DNA from: Penelope pileata
Taxonomy: Eukaryota > Chordata > Aves > Galliformes > Cracidae
DNA: 64,000 nucleotides
Direction of reading: 5' to 3'
Assembly (NCBI GenBank): GCA_013396635.1
Contig: WBMW01005660.1
Span: 759,594 to 823,593 of the forward strand
This document shows positions 25,235 to 38,899 of this stretch, one piece after another. The notes beneath the pieces are model-generated. The model was not told the origin of the DNA and did no database searches. It saw only the letters and a program-made list of their open reading frames with translations. The stretch's first letter is position 1, and each line of letters begins with the position of its first letter. The position numbers and the translations under genes were made by a program.

Positions 25235-25480
25235 CCACAGCTTTGCCCCGTCCCACCATACACCACGTGCTCCCTCCCCGCTCCCCCTTGGTGGCACCCC
25301 CGGCTGCCTGTGCACACCTGTCCAGATGTTCCACCCGTCCAGCTGCAGGGCAGGCTGCTGGGGAGGCTGCGTGCGGCAGATGTGACGGGGCCAGGAGGCG
25401 GCTGCTGCGAGGCGAGTGCGCTAGATGGGGCGGTTGTTACGCTGATCGGCGAACACTCTGCTGCCTGGATCCCTGGCCCT
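25235..25480. promoter_or_regulatory. CpG-rich patch inside PHACTR2 intron
   Basis: This stretch has a visible excess of CpG over the flanking intron (for example cgtgcggc, gcgagg, gtgcgc, gatcggcg between 25366 and 25455) and a CACGTG E-box at about 25263-25268. It could be a minor intronic promoter or enhancer, or a GC-rich remnant. No exon with a convincing ATG and donor is seen. Confidence 0.3.
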
Positions 25481-26327
25481 TCCCGCCAAGGGGAGGATTG
25501 GAAACATAGGTTGCTTTTGTCAAGTCACAGGCTCTTTTGCGGCAGAATTAATAGACCGCTCTGAGCCGGTTTTGTTTCGGGGATGAATACCCAGCAGAGT
25601 CATTATTAGATTCAGTGTCTTTAAACGCAAACTCAGCTTCGTTTAAAAGCATAAAACCGAAGTGGGATAGGATAGCACAGCATGGTTTTAAATATCCTGA
25701 AGGCTTTTTTTAAATCCATAAAGTGTGTATTTAAATGATACAAAATGTTTTTATCAGCCATTGCTCTTCACTCAGCCCAGGTAATGCTGCAGGCTGGACA
25801 TTATCGGTCGCATGAGTGAAATGGGATCCCCTTGTAGCATTGATTCTGCTGTACTTTGGTCCTTCCTTGCAGCTCCTGTATTGATCTGTCAAAGAAACTG
25901 CTGAGGAGCAGGTGAGTGAGGGCTGTTGTCTGCGCTGTTTGGGAAGGAACAGGAGCTATTATTCTTTGTGGGAAGCCTGTTGTGCACCTGGACATTGATT
26001 CGTTATAAGAGAAGTCTGCTTTAATTAGAACCAGGTTTTCCAGTATTTGTACAGGGTGCTTTGACCCTGCTCCACTGCAAGATCATAGATGCAGGCTGTC
26101 AGGCTCAGTTGTTCATTTATTATGTAGTCTTCTAAAAAAGAAACTATTAAAAAGAAACAGACTAAAATTTTTGTATGTGCTGCACTCCGAAGTGATCATT
26201 TCTAAAATGAAACTCAGTGGGATCTATATGAGATGTATTCAGAAATAGTCTTCCACTGGCATTGTGCATTGAAGCTGATGCTGCTCACCTTGATGCTTTC
26301 CTTGGCCTGCTAGAGATTTAAATATGA

Positions 26328-26490
26328 TCATAGAATCCTTAGAGTTGGAAGGGACCTTTAAAGGTCATCCAGTCCAACTACCCTGCAATATACAGGGACA
26401 CCTACAGCTAGATCAGGGTGCTCAGAGCCTCATCCAGCCTGACCTTGAATGTCTGATGTCTGCAGCTCTGGAGGCAGATGTAGAAGCCCT
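26328..26490 (-). mobile_element. CR1 LINE 3' fragment
   Basis: The plus-strand sequence is the complement of the CR1 3' end: the tcatagaatc start, then ttggaagggaccttt and catccagtccaac, through the cctcatccagcctgacctt segment. It is truncated and non-coding. Confidence 0.88.
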
Positions 26491-27214
26491 TGACTGGTTT
26501 GAAAGAACCTGAATATAGGAATTCCTAGTCCCACCCTGTGCATTCTAGCACCTGAATGACTTTGCCCCAGAAGCCTAAAACAGAAATTTTACTCACTATT
26601 TCCAATTTAAAAGCAATGTTATGGCAGGGAAAAATGTTACTTCTTTCTTTCTTTCTTCTTGGAGGAGGATGACCTGCCTAGCCTTTTGCTTTTAGGCTGT
26701 ATTTCATTATAAATGCCCTGGCAATTCTAAGGGGTTCACATACAATTGATAAATATCAAAGGTAACATCAAAGCATTCATGTATGCCAGGACATGTGCAA
26801 CTTAATTGGTTTTGCATGAGAAGAAATAAAAGTATAAACACTATCTATCTGTAAAACTACAAGTTATCAAAAGCAGTTTTCCCATGCCATATCCTCATGC
26901 TTTATTGTTTTCTAAATGGAACATGAAAAGAACAGTCTTATGAAATTACCAAAACATCTCTCTATAATTTATTCAGCATTGGCTGAAGTGATCATGAATA
27001 TGTCTCATTTATTTTTCACTGAGTCAATTCCACAGAATGTACCACAGGACCTATAAAATTATGGTATTATAGTAGTACAAACAAAATCAGAAGTCCACTA
27101 AACTACATCTATATGTTCTGGCCACATCCCACAGAGATGTGCAGATTAATTTAACAAGGGGAAAAAAAAAAAGGACCCTTCCAAATCTTATTAGCTGTGT
27201 TCCTGCTGAGTACA
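26491..27214. other. Intronic, no feature
   Basis: AT-rich intronic sequence with a short (TTTC)n tract near 26642-26657. No gene seen. Confidence 0.5.
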
Positions 27215-27530
27215 AGCATGTAGGGCAGCTACAAGAAAGAAGGGACAAACTTTTTAGAAGGGTCTGTGATGATAGGGCAAGGGAAAGTTGTTTCAGACTA
27301 AAAGGGGAGGTTTAGGATGAATATAAAGAAAAAGTTTTTTACAGGAAGGGTGGTGAAGCACTGGAACAGGTTGCCCGGAGAGGTGGTGGATGCCCCATCC
27401 CTGGATACATTCAAGGTCAGGCTGAGGGGGCTCTGAGCAACCTGACCTAGCTGTAGGTGTCCCTGTGCGTTGCAGGGGAGTTGGACCAGATGACCCTTAA
27501 AGGTCCCTTCCAACTCTAAGGATCTAGCAG
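27215..27530 (+). mobile_element. CR1 LINE 3' fragment
   Basis: This is a forward-orientation CR1 tail. It carries the segment encoding the family's C-terminal HWNRLP-like end (tggaacaggttgcccgg), then the 3' UTR (ggatgccccatccctgg, cattcaaggtcaggctg) and the terminal ccttccaactctaagga. It is 5' truncated. Confidence 0.9.
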
Positions 27531-28849
27531 ACATACACCTCCAGCAGCCCATGAAGAGCTACTGCAGCATCTACAAGACCAAGGAGCCCAAACTCCCTCA
27601 CTCCACAGCAATTACAAGAAATGCTTGGTGTCTTTCAGCTTCAGAGGCTCAAGAATAGACAGGACTGCTGCTGGCTTTCTGAAAGCTTTGGGGAAAACTG
27701 GGCTGTTAGAGCAGCATGGTGGAAGACCTTCATGTCCTGGACTTTGTTGGAGGAGATATGGCGTCTAGTTCCATCAAGGTCTCAAAATGTGCAGGTGTAT
27801 CCTCACAACACGCTACCATTATGTCAGGACACTAACAGCGTAGTTGTTTCGTTGCTGATTTGAACGTTATGCACCAGCCTATTTTGGTTTCAGATACACC
27901 CTTGACCTAGAGATGCAATAAATAAGGTGGCCTACATCGCTGCTTGTTGCAGCCTCAGGACAACGTAGCATCTGAACGCTTCCTTTTACGTTAACAGTTC
28001 AGAACATTCTCAAAGTGATTTAGTTCTTGATGTGGACATAAAAGACTGTGGGAGATGTGCAGCAGAGAATCTGCGTGTCTTGGCTAAGCAGATTAGAAGG
28101 TTTACGTACTGCACTCAACTTTTCTTTCATCAAATCAAAATGTGATAGTTAAATCTGTAGTATGAGAGTTTCTTTGAGGACTGGCCTAGTTCAAAAATGA
28201 TATTATTTGCTTAGTTACCTTCAGACACTGCTTTCTAAATGAAGTATGGCAAAATTAATACAAAGTGACTAAAACTGTTACTAAAATGTTATAGGACTAG
28301 TATAGCTGTGCAGAGGATAACTGGACTGCATGGCTGATTTCTCACATGGATAAGCATTGGTAGGATTGGTCCTTTATTTAATTAGAATAGAATATGCAGG
28401 ACAAGCAGAGTCTTAGATCAAGTCCATCTCTGCCAGAGTATCTTGTAAACCACATGGCAGCAGCCAGAGAGCTTGTGCCGTCTCAACTGATTTTTTTGTA
28501 TGTGCTCGTGATAACCACTTCACTGACATTGTTTTCTCCACCTGTGAGGATTCTCCACCTCTCCATGGGTTCTTGTGCTGAGTTTGCAGGATTTCCAGGG
28601 GCAGAATGGATTGTGGATGTTTATTACTGATTTCTGTACACAGCTGCAGCAGAGGGTCCTGCTGCACAGCTGGAGCTGAGCTTGCTGTGCAGACCCAGAG
28701 CACCTACCTCAGTGGAAAACTTTGGCTCATAAGGAGGGTATTTTTCAATCCACTCTTGCTTTACAGTGCCCTGGTCTTGGCGTGGTGTTTTGCAACAGGA
28801 GATGGAGACCAGGTACACTAAATTTCATCTCAGGGAGATTTCAGAATGA
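27531..28849. other. Intronic, no recognised feature
   Basis: The sequence directly after the CR1 tail has an 80-codon open frame (27621-27863) rich in Trp, but I recognise no family. Nothing else stands out. Confidence 0.45.
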
Positions 28850-29330
28850 GGTATGTTGAATGATTAGCAAGTACTTGGAAGACCGAAGTCAATAACTAAA
28901 TGAGTCTAAATGTATGGCAACTCCGTTTAATTTCCTACATTTGGAGGGTTAAGTAGCCTGCTGAGGAAAAATGCTAGCTGTATCTTGATTTGATATGTCT
29001 TGGCTTCAGAGGGGTTTTGAGGCTGTTCTACAGGACTGTGTGTTACACGTGAGCCAAGGGAACAGACTAGATGTGATCTCCACAAAGTGGGTGTACAACA
29101 GTTTGATCAGTTTGATAAACTTATCTCAAAAATACTTCTCAGTGGTTTTGTCACATTAAAAGGGCATCTCAAGCAGTATCTTACAGAGGGCTGTCACTGA
29201 CCCAGTTCTACTCAATTTTTTAGTTTCGGTTTGAATGTAGGAATACAGAGTGCCCTTGTGACATTTGCAAACATTAACGAGCCAGAAAAGTTGCTAGCAC
29301 TTGAGAGGATGACAGTGGGAGTCAAAACAG
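28850..29330 (+). mobile_element. Old, decayed CR1/L2-like LINE reverse-transcriptase remnant
   Basis: Forward-strand words match degenerate LINE RT sequence in order: a segment like ttgatcagtttgataaact, then gggctgtcactgacccagttctactcaattttt (GSVLGPVLFN-like), then aatacagagtgcccttgtgacatttgcaaa, resembling the EC-L-KFAD region. Many stops and indels show great age. The exact subfamily cannot be named by eye. Confidence 0.5.
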
Positions 29331-32300
29331 TCTTCAGAAGCTCAAACCTCAATTCTCCCTCAAACGGGGGTAATGCCACTTTCTATTAGTTGGCACACTC
29401 CTCCTTTGGACTGGCTTTTATATAAAGCATGGGTAAAATTCCATCACACTTGGAAGTAATTCATGCCCAATACTAAGGTTTTGTGAGGATATAAGATAAA
29501 CATGTCTGAAAAAATGCTTTGGAGAAATTGTTCTATGCAGTAATTGCACATACAATTTCAGAATTTCATTATGACAATGAGTTCTCCAAACTCAAAACCT
29601 GTGGCCTGAGAGGGGAAGTAAGAGCAGAAGGTTTGGGAAGTTATGGCTGTGTATGATTGTGCCATATATCCACATTGCTAAATGGAAAGCAAAATAGAGG
29701 AAGGGAATTACTGAAAGCCAGTATGCCTGCACTTGAAAACCAAAATGGGAAATGGGGAACAAAAGAGGAAACAAACTCCCATTATCCATGCTGATTGCAA
29801 TGACAAAGGCAAAAGATATTGCCAGTGAAATAATTAGCTATTTCAAATTCATTACACTTTAATAATTCAAACTTTTTTAATAGTGCAGATGATAGAAAAC
29901 ATATTTCAAATACATTTTTTCAGAATCCCTCTATAACATTGTCTTCCCCACTGAAGCAAAGCAGATTGTAATTCTCCATCCCACAATGTAAGGAGAAGGG
30001 CAGCGTAGCTCTAACATACCTAACCATCTTTAGAAACAGCTTTAATGAGCTTTTCATATTGCTCTCAAGAGGGCAGCTTTCCCTGCGTTTCTAAATGTGT
30101 TCTCTGGGCAAATTCAAGCAGCATGTTTCTGATGAAATTTCGTTATTTTTAGAAATAAATGAAGCAGGATACATCATTTTCCCCTCCTACACCTTTGTTG
30201 ATGCCTTAATATAAAGACTTGTGTTCAAAAGTTAATTACAGCATCCTAGATTGCGCACCAAATAGGCACTGCAATGGCAAGTGGGTGCTATTGTAAAGGG
30301 AAAATAAAAGGAACAATGCCGTACAAATGTCACTTCAGAGTTCTTTTTAGGTCTGATTACCACCCCAGGAAAACAGTGCTGACTTGTTTGCCACAAAAGG
30401 AATTAAACTGCCTTGCATGACACCCTGAGAAATGACACCCAGGTGAAAGGCGTATTACAGTAAACAGGGTATTTTGGGTGACAGCTAGAGAAGGGAAGAA
30501 ATAGCATAAACCCACTTGGAACACGTATTTGGCCACTTTTTGAACTTTTATGCAATCTTGCATGTTGTATCCATTAGGAGGAGGAACTGTTAATAGGAAT
30601 CTCTTCGATTCCTTTGTCTGTTTGTACATCAGCTTCTGTTTCCCTGAAGGCAGTGGGAGTCAAACAACAGGGCATAGTCTCATTGCCTGGGGCTCAGTCC
30701 TCTGCAGCTCGCATTTAGTGCAGAACATCTCCCTAGATTTTCCTTGGGTTATTTTTCCAGAATTCTCTGGCTTCACTGTGGCCTCCTCAGTCAAAGTTTC
30801 TGGTCTTTCTGCCCTCCTTACCTGGACGTGTATGCTTCTGAAGAAAGTAGCACTTGCACTCAAGGTTTTTAACCATTTTTATAACACCATTGAGCTCATT
30901 GTTGTAGGCCTCTGAGCAGCTCAAGTTCTCTGGTTGCATCAACAGCAGTTTACCTTCTGCTTCACTGAGTAGTGGAGCACAGTCTTGTCTCAGAATAAAA
31001 GGCTTCAGCTGATGAATTATCAGCATTGTTACCTGAAGCAACCACGACAGGTCATTTTTCTTCTGACATATTGGCTCAACCACAGCCTAATGAAAGCACA
31101 GCCTATAGTGACACGACTGCATCCTCAGCTGGAAAATATTTACCTTGTCTGTTCATTCACCAGAAGCAAATTCTCTCTAACGCATATTTTCCCAGCGCTT
31201 GCATATGGCACGCATCCAGCTTGCCAGTTTGTCTGATGGGCTTTGCTGATATCAGTTTGGCTCTGCGTTTGTCACAGAAGTAAGTTCTAGCAAGCGTATT
31301 CATTTTCAAATTGCAATAAAAATAACTAACGTAATTAACTAGCCTCTCTTAGGGCAAACATATTTTTCTAGGAATTAAAATATACCTGACCTTTCCTTAC
31401 CTTTGAGGTGCATTTGAACATCTGTCTTGTTGCTGGTTTTAGAACATCACCAAGCTGCACAAGGTACTGCAGTCCTCTCTGCAATGCCTAAAGCACTAAG
31501 AACAGGAGTTTAACGAAAATCAAAGAGAACACAGACATTTTTATGACTAACGAGGGTACTGAGGGTTGAATGACACATACATGAACAGGCAATCAATTCA
31601 TCATACTTCCAGCACTTGAGAAGTCAGTCTCTGACTGTTGGTCATTAAAATGTTGGTCATTAAAAGGAAATATCCTCTGGTGAAAGTGTGAAGCACCTTG
31701 TACTGGCAGTGTCTGTAGCTGTGACGCTAGTCTAGGTGGATCCCTTGAACAGGCTGATCAAGCATAGGAAGATCTAGGTGAGGTATTTGTATCTCACTTT
31801 GAATCAGGAAACAGCAGGTGAATCAGATGTAGGGGAAAAACATGAGTGCTTTGCTTCTGGGGTCTCTGAGGGCGTGACATAGGCTGACCCACTTAGGCGT
31901 GTTTGGCAGTTACACAGGCTGTTCAGCTTCAGCTCCTGCCTACGAAGAAAGAAAGTAATCCTTGTGAGTCTGTGGAAACTCAGGGGCTGAAGTAAAAGTA
32001 ATCCTAAACTTAAGCAGGTAAGATGTGTGTCCACCAAACCTCATACAGATAGATACCAGTTGTTCAGATAGGTGCCGTAGCTTGGACTTTATGTGGACTT
32101 TATTCCATCTATGTGGAATAGAAGCTGAAATTAAGAGAGGATGCAATTCCAGTTCAGTAGTATAGAAAGCAAATTTATATATAAAATAGGTATCTTTCAA
32201 AGTCATTTAGGGAAACCCACTCAAGCAGTGTCCTTTGCTCTGCTTTGGTTAGGTTCTCCTGCTGCTCTCGTTTTCAAACATTGCAGAACATCTGGCAGCA

Positions 32301-33865
32301 CAGAACTTCTCCTTTATTTAATGGCAACTCCTGGCTGATGGATTTTCCTTTTTTTCGTGTGCAGAATGGGATACAAAAGCTAACAAAGATCAGCGGTGAG
32401 AACGATCTGATAACTAGCTGGACCTCAGGAGAAGAGGTAGTAAGGAATCAAGCTGAAATTATAGCTGTCTTTAGTGGATCTTGTCAAGTGTCTCCTCTGG
32501 TTGGCTCTAATTCATGTTTGTTCAGGTTTCTGTCTCATGACTAAAGTTACAAAATATTGACCTCCAGAGAGGCAGTCAAGTTTGTCTGGCAAAATGTACA
32601 GCGCATAATGTACAGACCATTCGCACTAGCTGTTTTTCAGAAACTGAAAGCTGATGAACGAAAAAAGTTTCTCCCTTGTTGCCAATTTGTTGCTTTTCCT
32701 ACTGGTGGCATTTCACACTTAAATGGCTATTGTCTAGTTACTAGCCTAAATTTTACTCCAAGTGGGAAAGAGGGATTAAGCCAAATGTAAATATATATCT
32801 CAAATGAGCTTTTTTCTTCCATGCGTAAGTATTTCTTCACGTATTATTACTCATACTCCTTAAAACAAACTCACGTTTACCTTACCGTTGAGCTCAGTAA
32901 CTGATGTTTGATTGGTGTTATCCAGAGAGACACCCAGTTGTTACACGATGACCTCCAGCGGCAGAAAACCCACTGATAGCCTTAGTAGCTTAATCACATT
33001 TGCTGTTGCAATAGATACTTGCTTTCAAGTATCTACTCTATAGCTATCTACTTCCCTGTTCTCAGTTCCCAACCATCATTTTTTACTGTAACTCTCTGCC
33101 AGACAAAATGACCTCTCTGGTGCTTTATCCCTTATGACTCAAAATATTTGTTCACTTCCTATGCTGCAATAGAAGGCTGCAGCATTTATGTTCATATGAA
33201 CTATCTTCGTTTGGTTAATGCTGAGAGTGAGGTGTTGCTGTACCAGCCACAGTGTGACACAGCCAAAGATGAAATGAGATCCAAAACTGGCTGTCCTTGT
33301 ATCCACAGCTTCAATTTTGCCTCTTTGTGTAAAGTCTGTCCAAATGCAAATATTGCATCTAGCCAAATATCATGATGGTTTCAGAACATTCAAAGATGTT
33401 CATGGATTTTCAAAGCCAGAACATTTCATAAACAGGCATTGTAATTGTCTAGCTCAAATGTGGGAAGCCTGCAGACCATAAAATGGGTTCTGGGTCTGGG
33501 AATTTATTTCATATTGTAAATCTGGACACAGGTTTTTTATTCCTTTATATTACTGAATAGCACTGAGGTTTATATCAGCCTGCTGCTCTGCAGTCATACT
33601 CGACATTCTTATTTTGCTCCTACTTGCCCTGTTTCCTGTGCCTGATTCAGTCTAGCACTCTGGAGAGCAAAGGCCATGCTCTGAGGTAAGGCTTTGATTG
33701 CAGCTCATCTCTGTTTCCATAGGAATTGCAACATGTTTCAATGCACTTGTTTGTGATATTTAAAGAGAAAACGAGAGAGATTATTTTGGTTTGCTTGACA
33801 GAATTCACTTACGCAAGCAATATGTTATATTAACAGATGAGCAGCAACCATAGCGATTGTAAATC
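29331..33865. other. Intronic, no recognised gene
   Basis: AT-rich intronic sequence. The only structure I note is a 15-base tandem duplication at 31636-31665. Open frames here are short and overlap on both strands, as expected by chance. Confidence 0.5.
31636..31665. repeat. 15-base direct tandem duplication
   Basis: The unit tgttggtcattaaaa occurs twice back to back with no mismatch. It is likely a small replication-slippage duplication. Confidence 0.9.
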
Positions 33866-34070
33866 ACAGACTGCTTGAGATTGGAAGGGACCTCTGGAGA
33901 TCATCTAGTCCAACCTCTCTGTAAAGTAGTGTCCCCTAGAGTACGCTGCCCTTGAGTGTGTCCAGATGGCTTTTGAATATCTCCAGTGAAAAAGACTCCA
34001 CAGCCTCTCAGAGCAATCTGTGCCAGCGCTCAGTCACCCTCACAGTAAAGATCACACCCCCAATTCCTCT
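33866..34070 (-). mobile_element. CR1 LINE 3' fragment
   Basis: The plus strand reads as the complement of a CR1 3' end: attggaagggacctctgg, agatcatctagtccaacc, then the tttgaatatctccag and ctccacagcctctc segments. It is more diverged than the 27-kb copy. Confidence 0.88.
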
Positions 34071-37000
34071 ATAGCCATGTGATTTTTCATGTCATTTCCA
34101 TTTTGGAGAGATGTCAGTTAGCAACAGCAGGACTCATTTTATTTCTGATGGCAAGCACATTGCAATTCAGTGGAAGATGTGGGTGCCTGGACCCCAGCAG
34201 CCCCATCTTCCACTGAACTGCGCTGCGTAGTGTGCCACTGTGTTCATGGTCACACCAGCAGGTCTTTCTAGATATGTTTATCTTGGGTCTGTCAGGGCAT
34301 GATGTAACCTGTTCAAGCGCACCCAGCTCCACAAAGCCCTCAGAAGGTTTCCATGGTTGGGTGAGCAGCCAGGTGAGTACGGAGCTGCCTGATGCCACAG
34401 TGGAGTGGGAAAACTAAAGGAGAGAAGTGCTTGTTTTTCCAGAGGTTTTCCGTGGTGGCTTGTTCATTACGAATACTTGCTGCCTCTGGAAGAATGAAGC
34501 CAAACCCTTACCACACTGATTTCTGGATACGAGTTTGTTAAAAATAGGGATTCAGAAATAGGCTAGAATTTACTTAATCAGTGGAGTGTTTAGAGGTGTT
34601 TTTCTTGTTCTTGCTTGTATCTCCTGCTGAGCACCCCACTTCATGATGTGCTGAAACCTCTTTCTCCATCTCTCCCCATGTCCTTGTCTTCCCTCCCACT
34701 GCCTCTACCCTGCTCCTCTGTGCCAAGCCCCTTCCTGCTCCCTCTGCAAACCCATCTGTGCTGCGAAACTTCCCACCTACGAAGACCACGCATTGCTGTC
34801 TGGATCCCACTCTCTTCTTGTTTTGTATCAGTTTAAATCTGTTTACTTCAGTGGTGCTGCTTCTCCCCTTGCAGCTTTAGACAGGAATCACAACTTTAGA
34901 TCTGCCTGGACTGCTCAAGGATAAAATCCTCCTGGGGAACAAAAGGCTCCCATTGTTTTCTCAGCAACACAAAGCTTTCTCTGCACTTGGAGCAGCAAAC
35001 TAACAACATTTCCAGGTTGAACTGTAGCTTATTCCCAGGCAAAGAGCATTTTTGCTTGTCACTGTCCTGCTCTCAAACTCTTTTACCTGTATGAGGTTGG
35101 GAGAAGGTGTTTGGCAAACCCTTCTGCCACTGATGCTGAGAATTGCTCCTGAGGCTTAAGGAAGGCTTTGCGAGAGGCCCTGGCCCAGAGAAATGTGTTT
35201 CAGGTATGCAGCTCACCGCTTCTTCAAGAGACTTTCCCTTTTGCCTTGCAATTCTCAAGAATGTGCCAGGGTGGTTTTCATATAGCTAAAGCCTGAAGAA
35301 CGTGAGCCTAATAATCAAGGGTTTTGGTTTGTCGTACAAAGCAGCCTTTGTGGTAAGTGGCAATTTTAGTTACTGGCTGGGAGATTGAGGTCTGTCTGAG
35401 CCGAGCCACTCCTTTGCCTTCCAAGTGTCCTTCGCTCTCTCACCTGTGGAACTGCCCCACCACTGTCAGAGCAGATGGATGCTTCATGGAAGGAAATTTT
35501 TGGGGACCACAAATCCCAGGTACTCGAAGGTCATTGTCCTGGAACTCAGTGGGTATTCAGAAGAATCACATGAAACTGTATTTTGTGTTGGTGTTGACTA
35601 TAAAAACCCACAGCATCTAAAAACAAGTACAGCTTCTCCCAGAGACACCTGCACAATGGTTGCTGTGTGGGAAGAAACAGACACACAGTGCAAGTGATGT
35701 GAAATACGTTGCCCAAAATGGAATCTTACCAAGTCACATCCTTGTGGTGACAAATCTGTGCCCAGCCAAGCCACATTTTACATTTTGCAAGTGTATTCTC
35801 AGGTGCCTTTGTCATGGTTGGAAGCACCACAGCTGAATCTGCGCATTGATACTAGGGATTTGTCAACTTAAAGTGTTTGTGATGGCTGGGCACTGAGGTG
35901 CCTGTTTACTCCGCTTTCTCTATCTGCTCCTTACCTAGACAGATTGCTGAGCCTCTGTGGATCCTCATTGATTTTCCTGGGAGCAAAATGTTGTTACTGC
36001 AGCAGGCTGTGTACATCAGGTACATTGAAGAACAGGATCGTTAGGTGCCTGTGTCATTAGCTGTGCTTCTAGTGTACTTCCTAGGGCTTTCTTCTTGAGG
36101 AGGTGGCACTGATTATCGGAGTTAGCTGGTTCATCAGCTGTTAACACAGTGCCATTGGGTCTCGCACAGCCTCTAGTGTGTTTATCCCCACACAGCGTAG
36201 GTGCAGGGAGCGAGCGTGGCACAAAGTGCTCCTGCAGGAGGCCCAATGCCAGAGGGACTTGTACAAAGGCACTGGGGAAATCTGCTGCTGAGCAAGGGTT
36301 GGAACCTGGGTCTTACATGCTGAAATGAACAGTCAGGCAGGACCACTTCACAGCTGAAGGAAACTGTGTTGGGGGTTGATGGAGTGTGGCATTTTGGGAA
36401 GGAACAGAGAGATCTTCGGACTGTTGCGGACATGATCTTCTCAGTTCTCACCCAAAACTGCCCTTGAGCAGACTGAGGTGTTGTGGTGTCATGCAACTAT
36501 GGATTGTGATGTGGTTGTTCTGTACTAAAAGGTCCAGTAAGTTTATGCCTGGAATGTAGGCATATTTAGCTTTTAAATATCAGTTGCAGCCTGTGTCTGT
36601 CCTTTGCCCACATGCAGCCAGCGAGATACGGCTTTGGTATGGTATTAACTGCATCTCATCATACACAACTGTTAATTCCTATGCAATAATCTAATTGCCT
36701 ACAAGAAAAAAACGTCATGTATTTTGTGAAGTTTTCTTTTTTTGGAAGCTTTCTGGTGAGATATTTTCTGTTCAGATGGCAGAGATATAGGTCACATATC
36801 ATATTAAGTTTCCAATTATAGTTAGCTTTCAAGAGTTAATAAATGATTACTTGTCACACAGCCCTGACAAAGCACCCGGACTCATTGCTTATCAAGCAGT
36901 TGCAACTGAGACTTTCACACTTTAGCACCTTACAGTCCCGATCCTCGGCTGACCCGAGGCTGTGACTATATCTGTACTGCATGTCAGGATGGGGCCTGGG

Positions 37001-38899
37001 CACGCGTCTTTCAGGGTTTCTTTGGAAGGAAACATGTATGGGCAGGAAGGGGGCCATGGTGTGCTCCCATAGGTCTTCTCTGTGTGGCTGGAGACCCGCA
37101 CGCTGTGAGATACCATGAAGACCATTGGACCTGCAGGTGGGACTCAGCCATGGTGCACACACAGAGACCTGCTTGCCTCTTCTTTTGCCTGAGATCTGAG
37201 GAGGTGCAACTCTGCATCTCCCTCGGGCTCCTGGGCACAGGCTGTTGCCCATCTGTATCCCCAGCTACCAGGGTCAGGATTGGTTTCCTCCAGCTGCACT
37301 GTTGCCCTGTGACTCTACTCAAGTGTGTAGTCCAAGTGAAACTCAAAGCAAACAGATTGGATTCCAAACCAACCCCTCTTAGCTTTAGCCAGCACTAGAC
37401 ACTGGCATGATTGCCAGGATTTAAGATGAGAACTGACATGAGAACTGGGCACTCTCTGGGCAGCCACTTCCTGGGGGCTCATCTATTGGGTGCCCACCTT
37501 GTCTCCTCCAGACTAGTGCTCCTGTGCAGTTGATTTCATCAGATCATAAACCAAAATCTTCAATTGTCTCATTAATCGTTATTATCTGATATTGGATCCA
37601 GCAGGCAAATAAGCTCTTTATTGGTCATTTTTAACCTCTTGCTTTGGTGTGGTCTTAGCTAACTGAAACACACACTAATGCAACATGCTTGTGACAGCTT
37701 CTATTTTTTTTATAAGCTCTTTATAAGCCACTTATAAATAGAACCTTAATATGAAGTGTGACAGATTTCTAGTCTTTATTCTCTCCTTAGTCCTCCAAGC
37801 GCTTCCTTTCTGTAATATGGAATATATCCAGTCTGCCCTAGATATTCTCCATTTTTGCTGATGACTTTAGCTCTCAGCCATTGATTCTCTCCACTTCTTT
37901 ATCAGTGTAAATAGATCAGGGCTACAATTTGCTTTTAACATTTAAAAAGGACAAATAAGATCAAAGGGGCAGAGAATGGTGATGAATGGAAGATGTATTT
38001 TGTTGCTCATGTGATGCTCTGGGCTGAGGGGGTTCGCGTCAATACAGGACAAAGAAATCTGTATTTCTTTTCCGTTGCAGTAGAGATAATTGGAGTAACC
38101 AAGTGAATTACTCAAAGGAAGGAAAAATATTGTGAGGACATTGCGTGACATTTATGTAGTGTCAGTACTTTGTATCATTCTGTTTCATCAACGTACTTCA
38201 CCAAATTCAGTGTGTGTAATGGTCTCCCTTTCACCACTGAGCAAACACTGTAGCACAAAATGCCTGGCTTAGGGTTACATATAAAATCAGTGGCAAAATG
38301 AGACTGGAAATCACATTTCCTGGTACCCTACAAGTATTGCTTCTGTTCACCCTCTGCTGCCAGGAGAGAGATTATTTGAAAAAAAATACATATTGTTTTC
38401 ATTTTTAAGGAGAAAACTCCAGAAGTGCAGGGAAGATAAATGTTTGGAAGTCTATTCTGGCTTTGTTTGTTTATTTATATGGTGGAAAATTCTATCCATC
38501 AGGGAGGTGCATGGTGTTGAAAGTTTTGAAGTAACACCCATTAATCTCAGCATATGTTGTTCAGATTTTGAGCCTGATTTCCCCAGCAGCCAGTGTGCTT
38601 TCACTTTAACATTGAAAGAAGTAAAGCCGTTGTTACTTTTCACTCCTTCCTTACATCTAGCTATGAACAGTATAATCATGAATGCCTTGAGACCATTAAC
38701 ATATTGGCTTGCACTTGCAGATAAGCGCATCTACCGGGTTTCTCACAAACAGAAGGGAACATCAGGTGTAGAACTTGTCAGATTTAAAGCACAGCCAAAG
38801 CTGAGGGCTGCAGACTGTAATTTAACCTAACGGTTTCTCAGCTATAGATTCCTTCCCCTTTATTTCCCTAAAACTTTTCTGTTGCGTCATTGATAAATC
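34071..38899. other. Intronic, no recognised gene
   Basis: No exon, RNA gene or named repeat was found. A 145-codon open frame at 38393-38830 has no recognisable domain. Confidence 0.5.

Larger units (their letters stand above)
13912..26327 (+). other. PHACTR2: PHACTR2 5' intron, first part
   Basis: A long AT-average stretch follows the island exon. I read both strands and found no coding exon with recognisable homology. It contains a T/A-rich low-complexity spot at about 19029-19066, an A run near 20326-20344, a T27 run at 23229-23255 and a CpG-rich patch near 25.3 kb (listed separately). The longest open frames (for example 211 codons on the minus strand at 14728-15363 and 154 at 21894-22358) look like chance. 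Confidence 0.6.

Noticed and set aside
27531..27863. Possible processed pseudogene after the CR1 tail
   Set aside because: The open frame of 80 codons has no identifiable parent, and there is no poly(A) tail or flanking repeat.
38393..38830. 145-codon ORF near the MDNA exon
   Set aside because: It ends before the exon and is in no relation to it. No domain.
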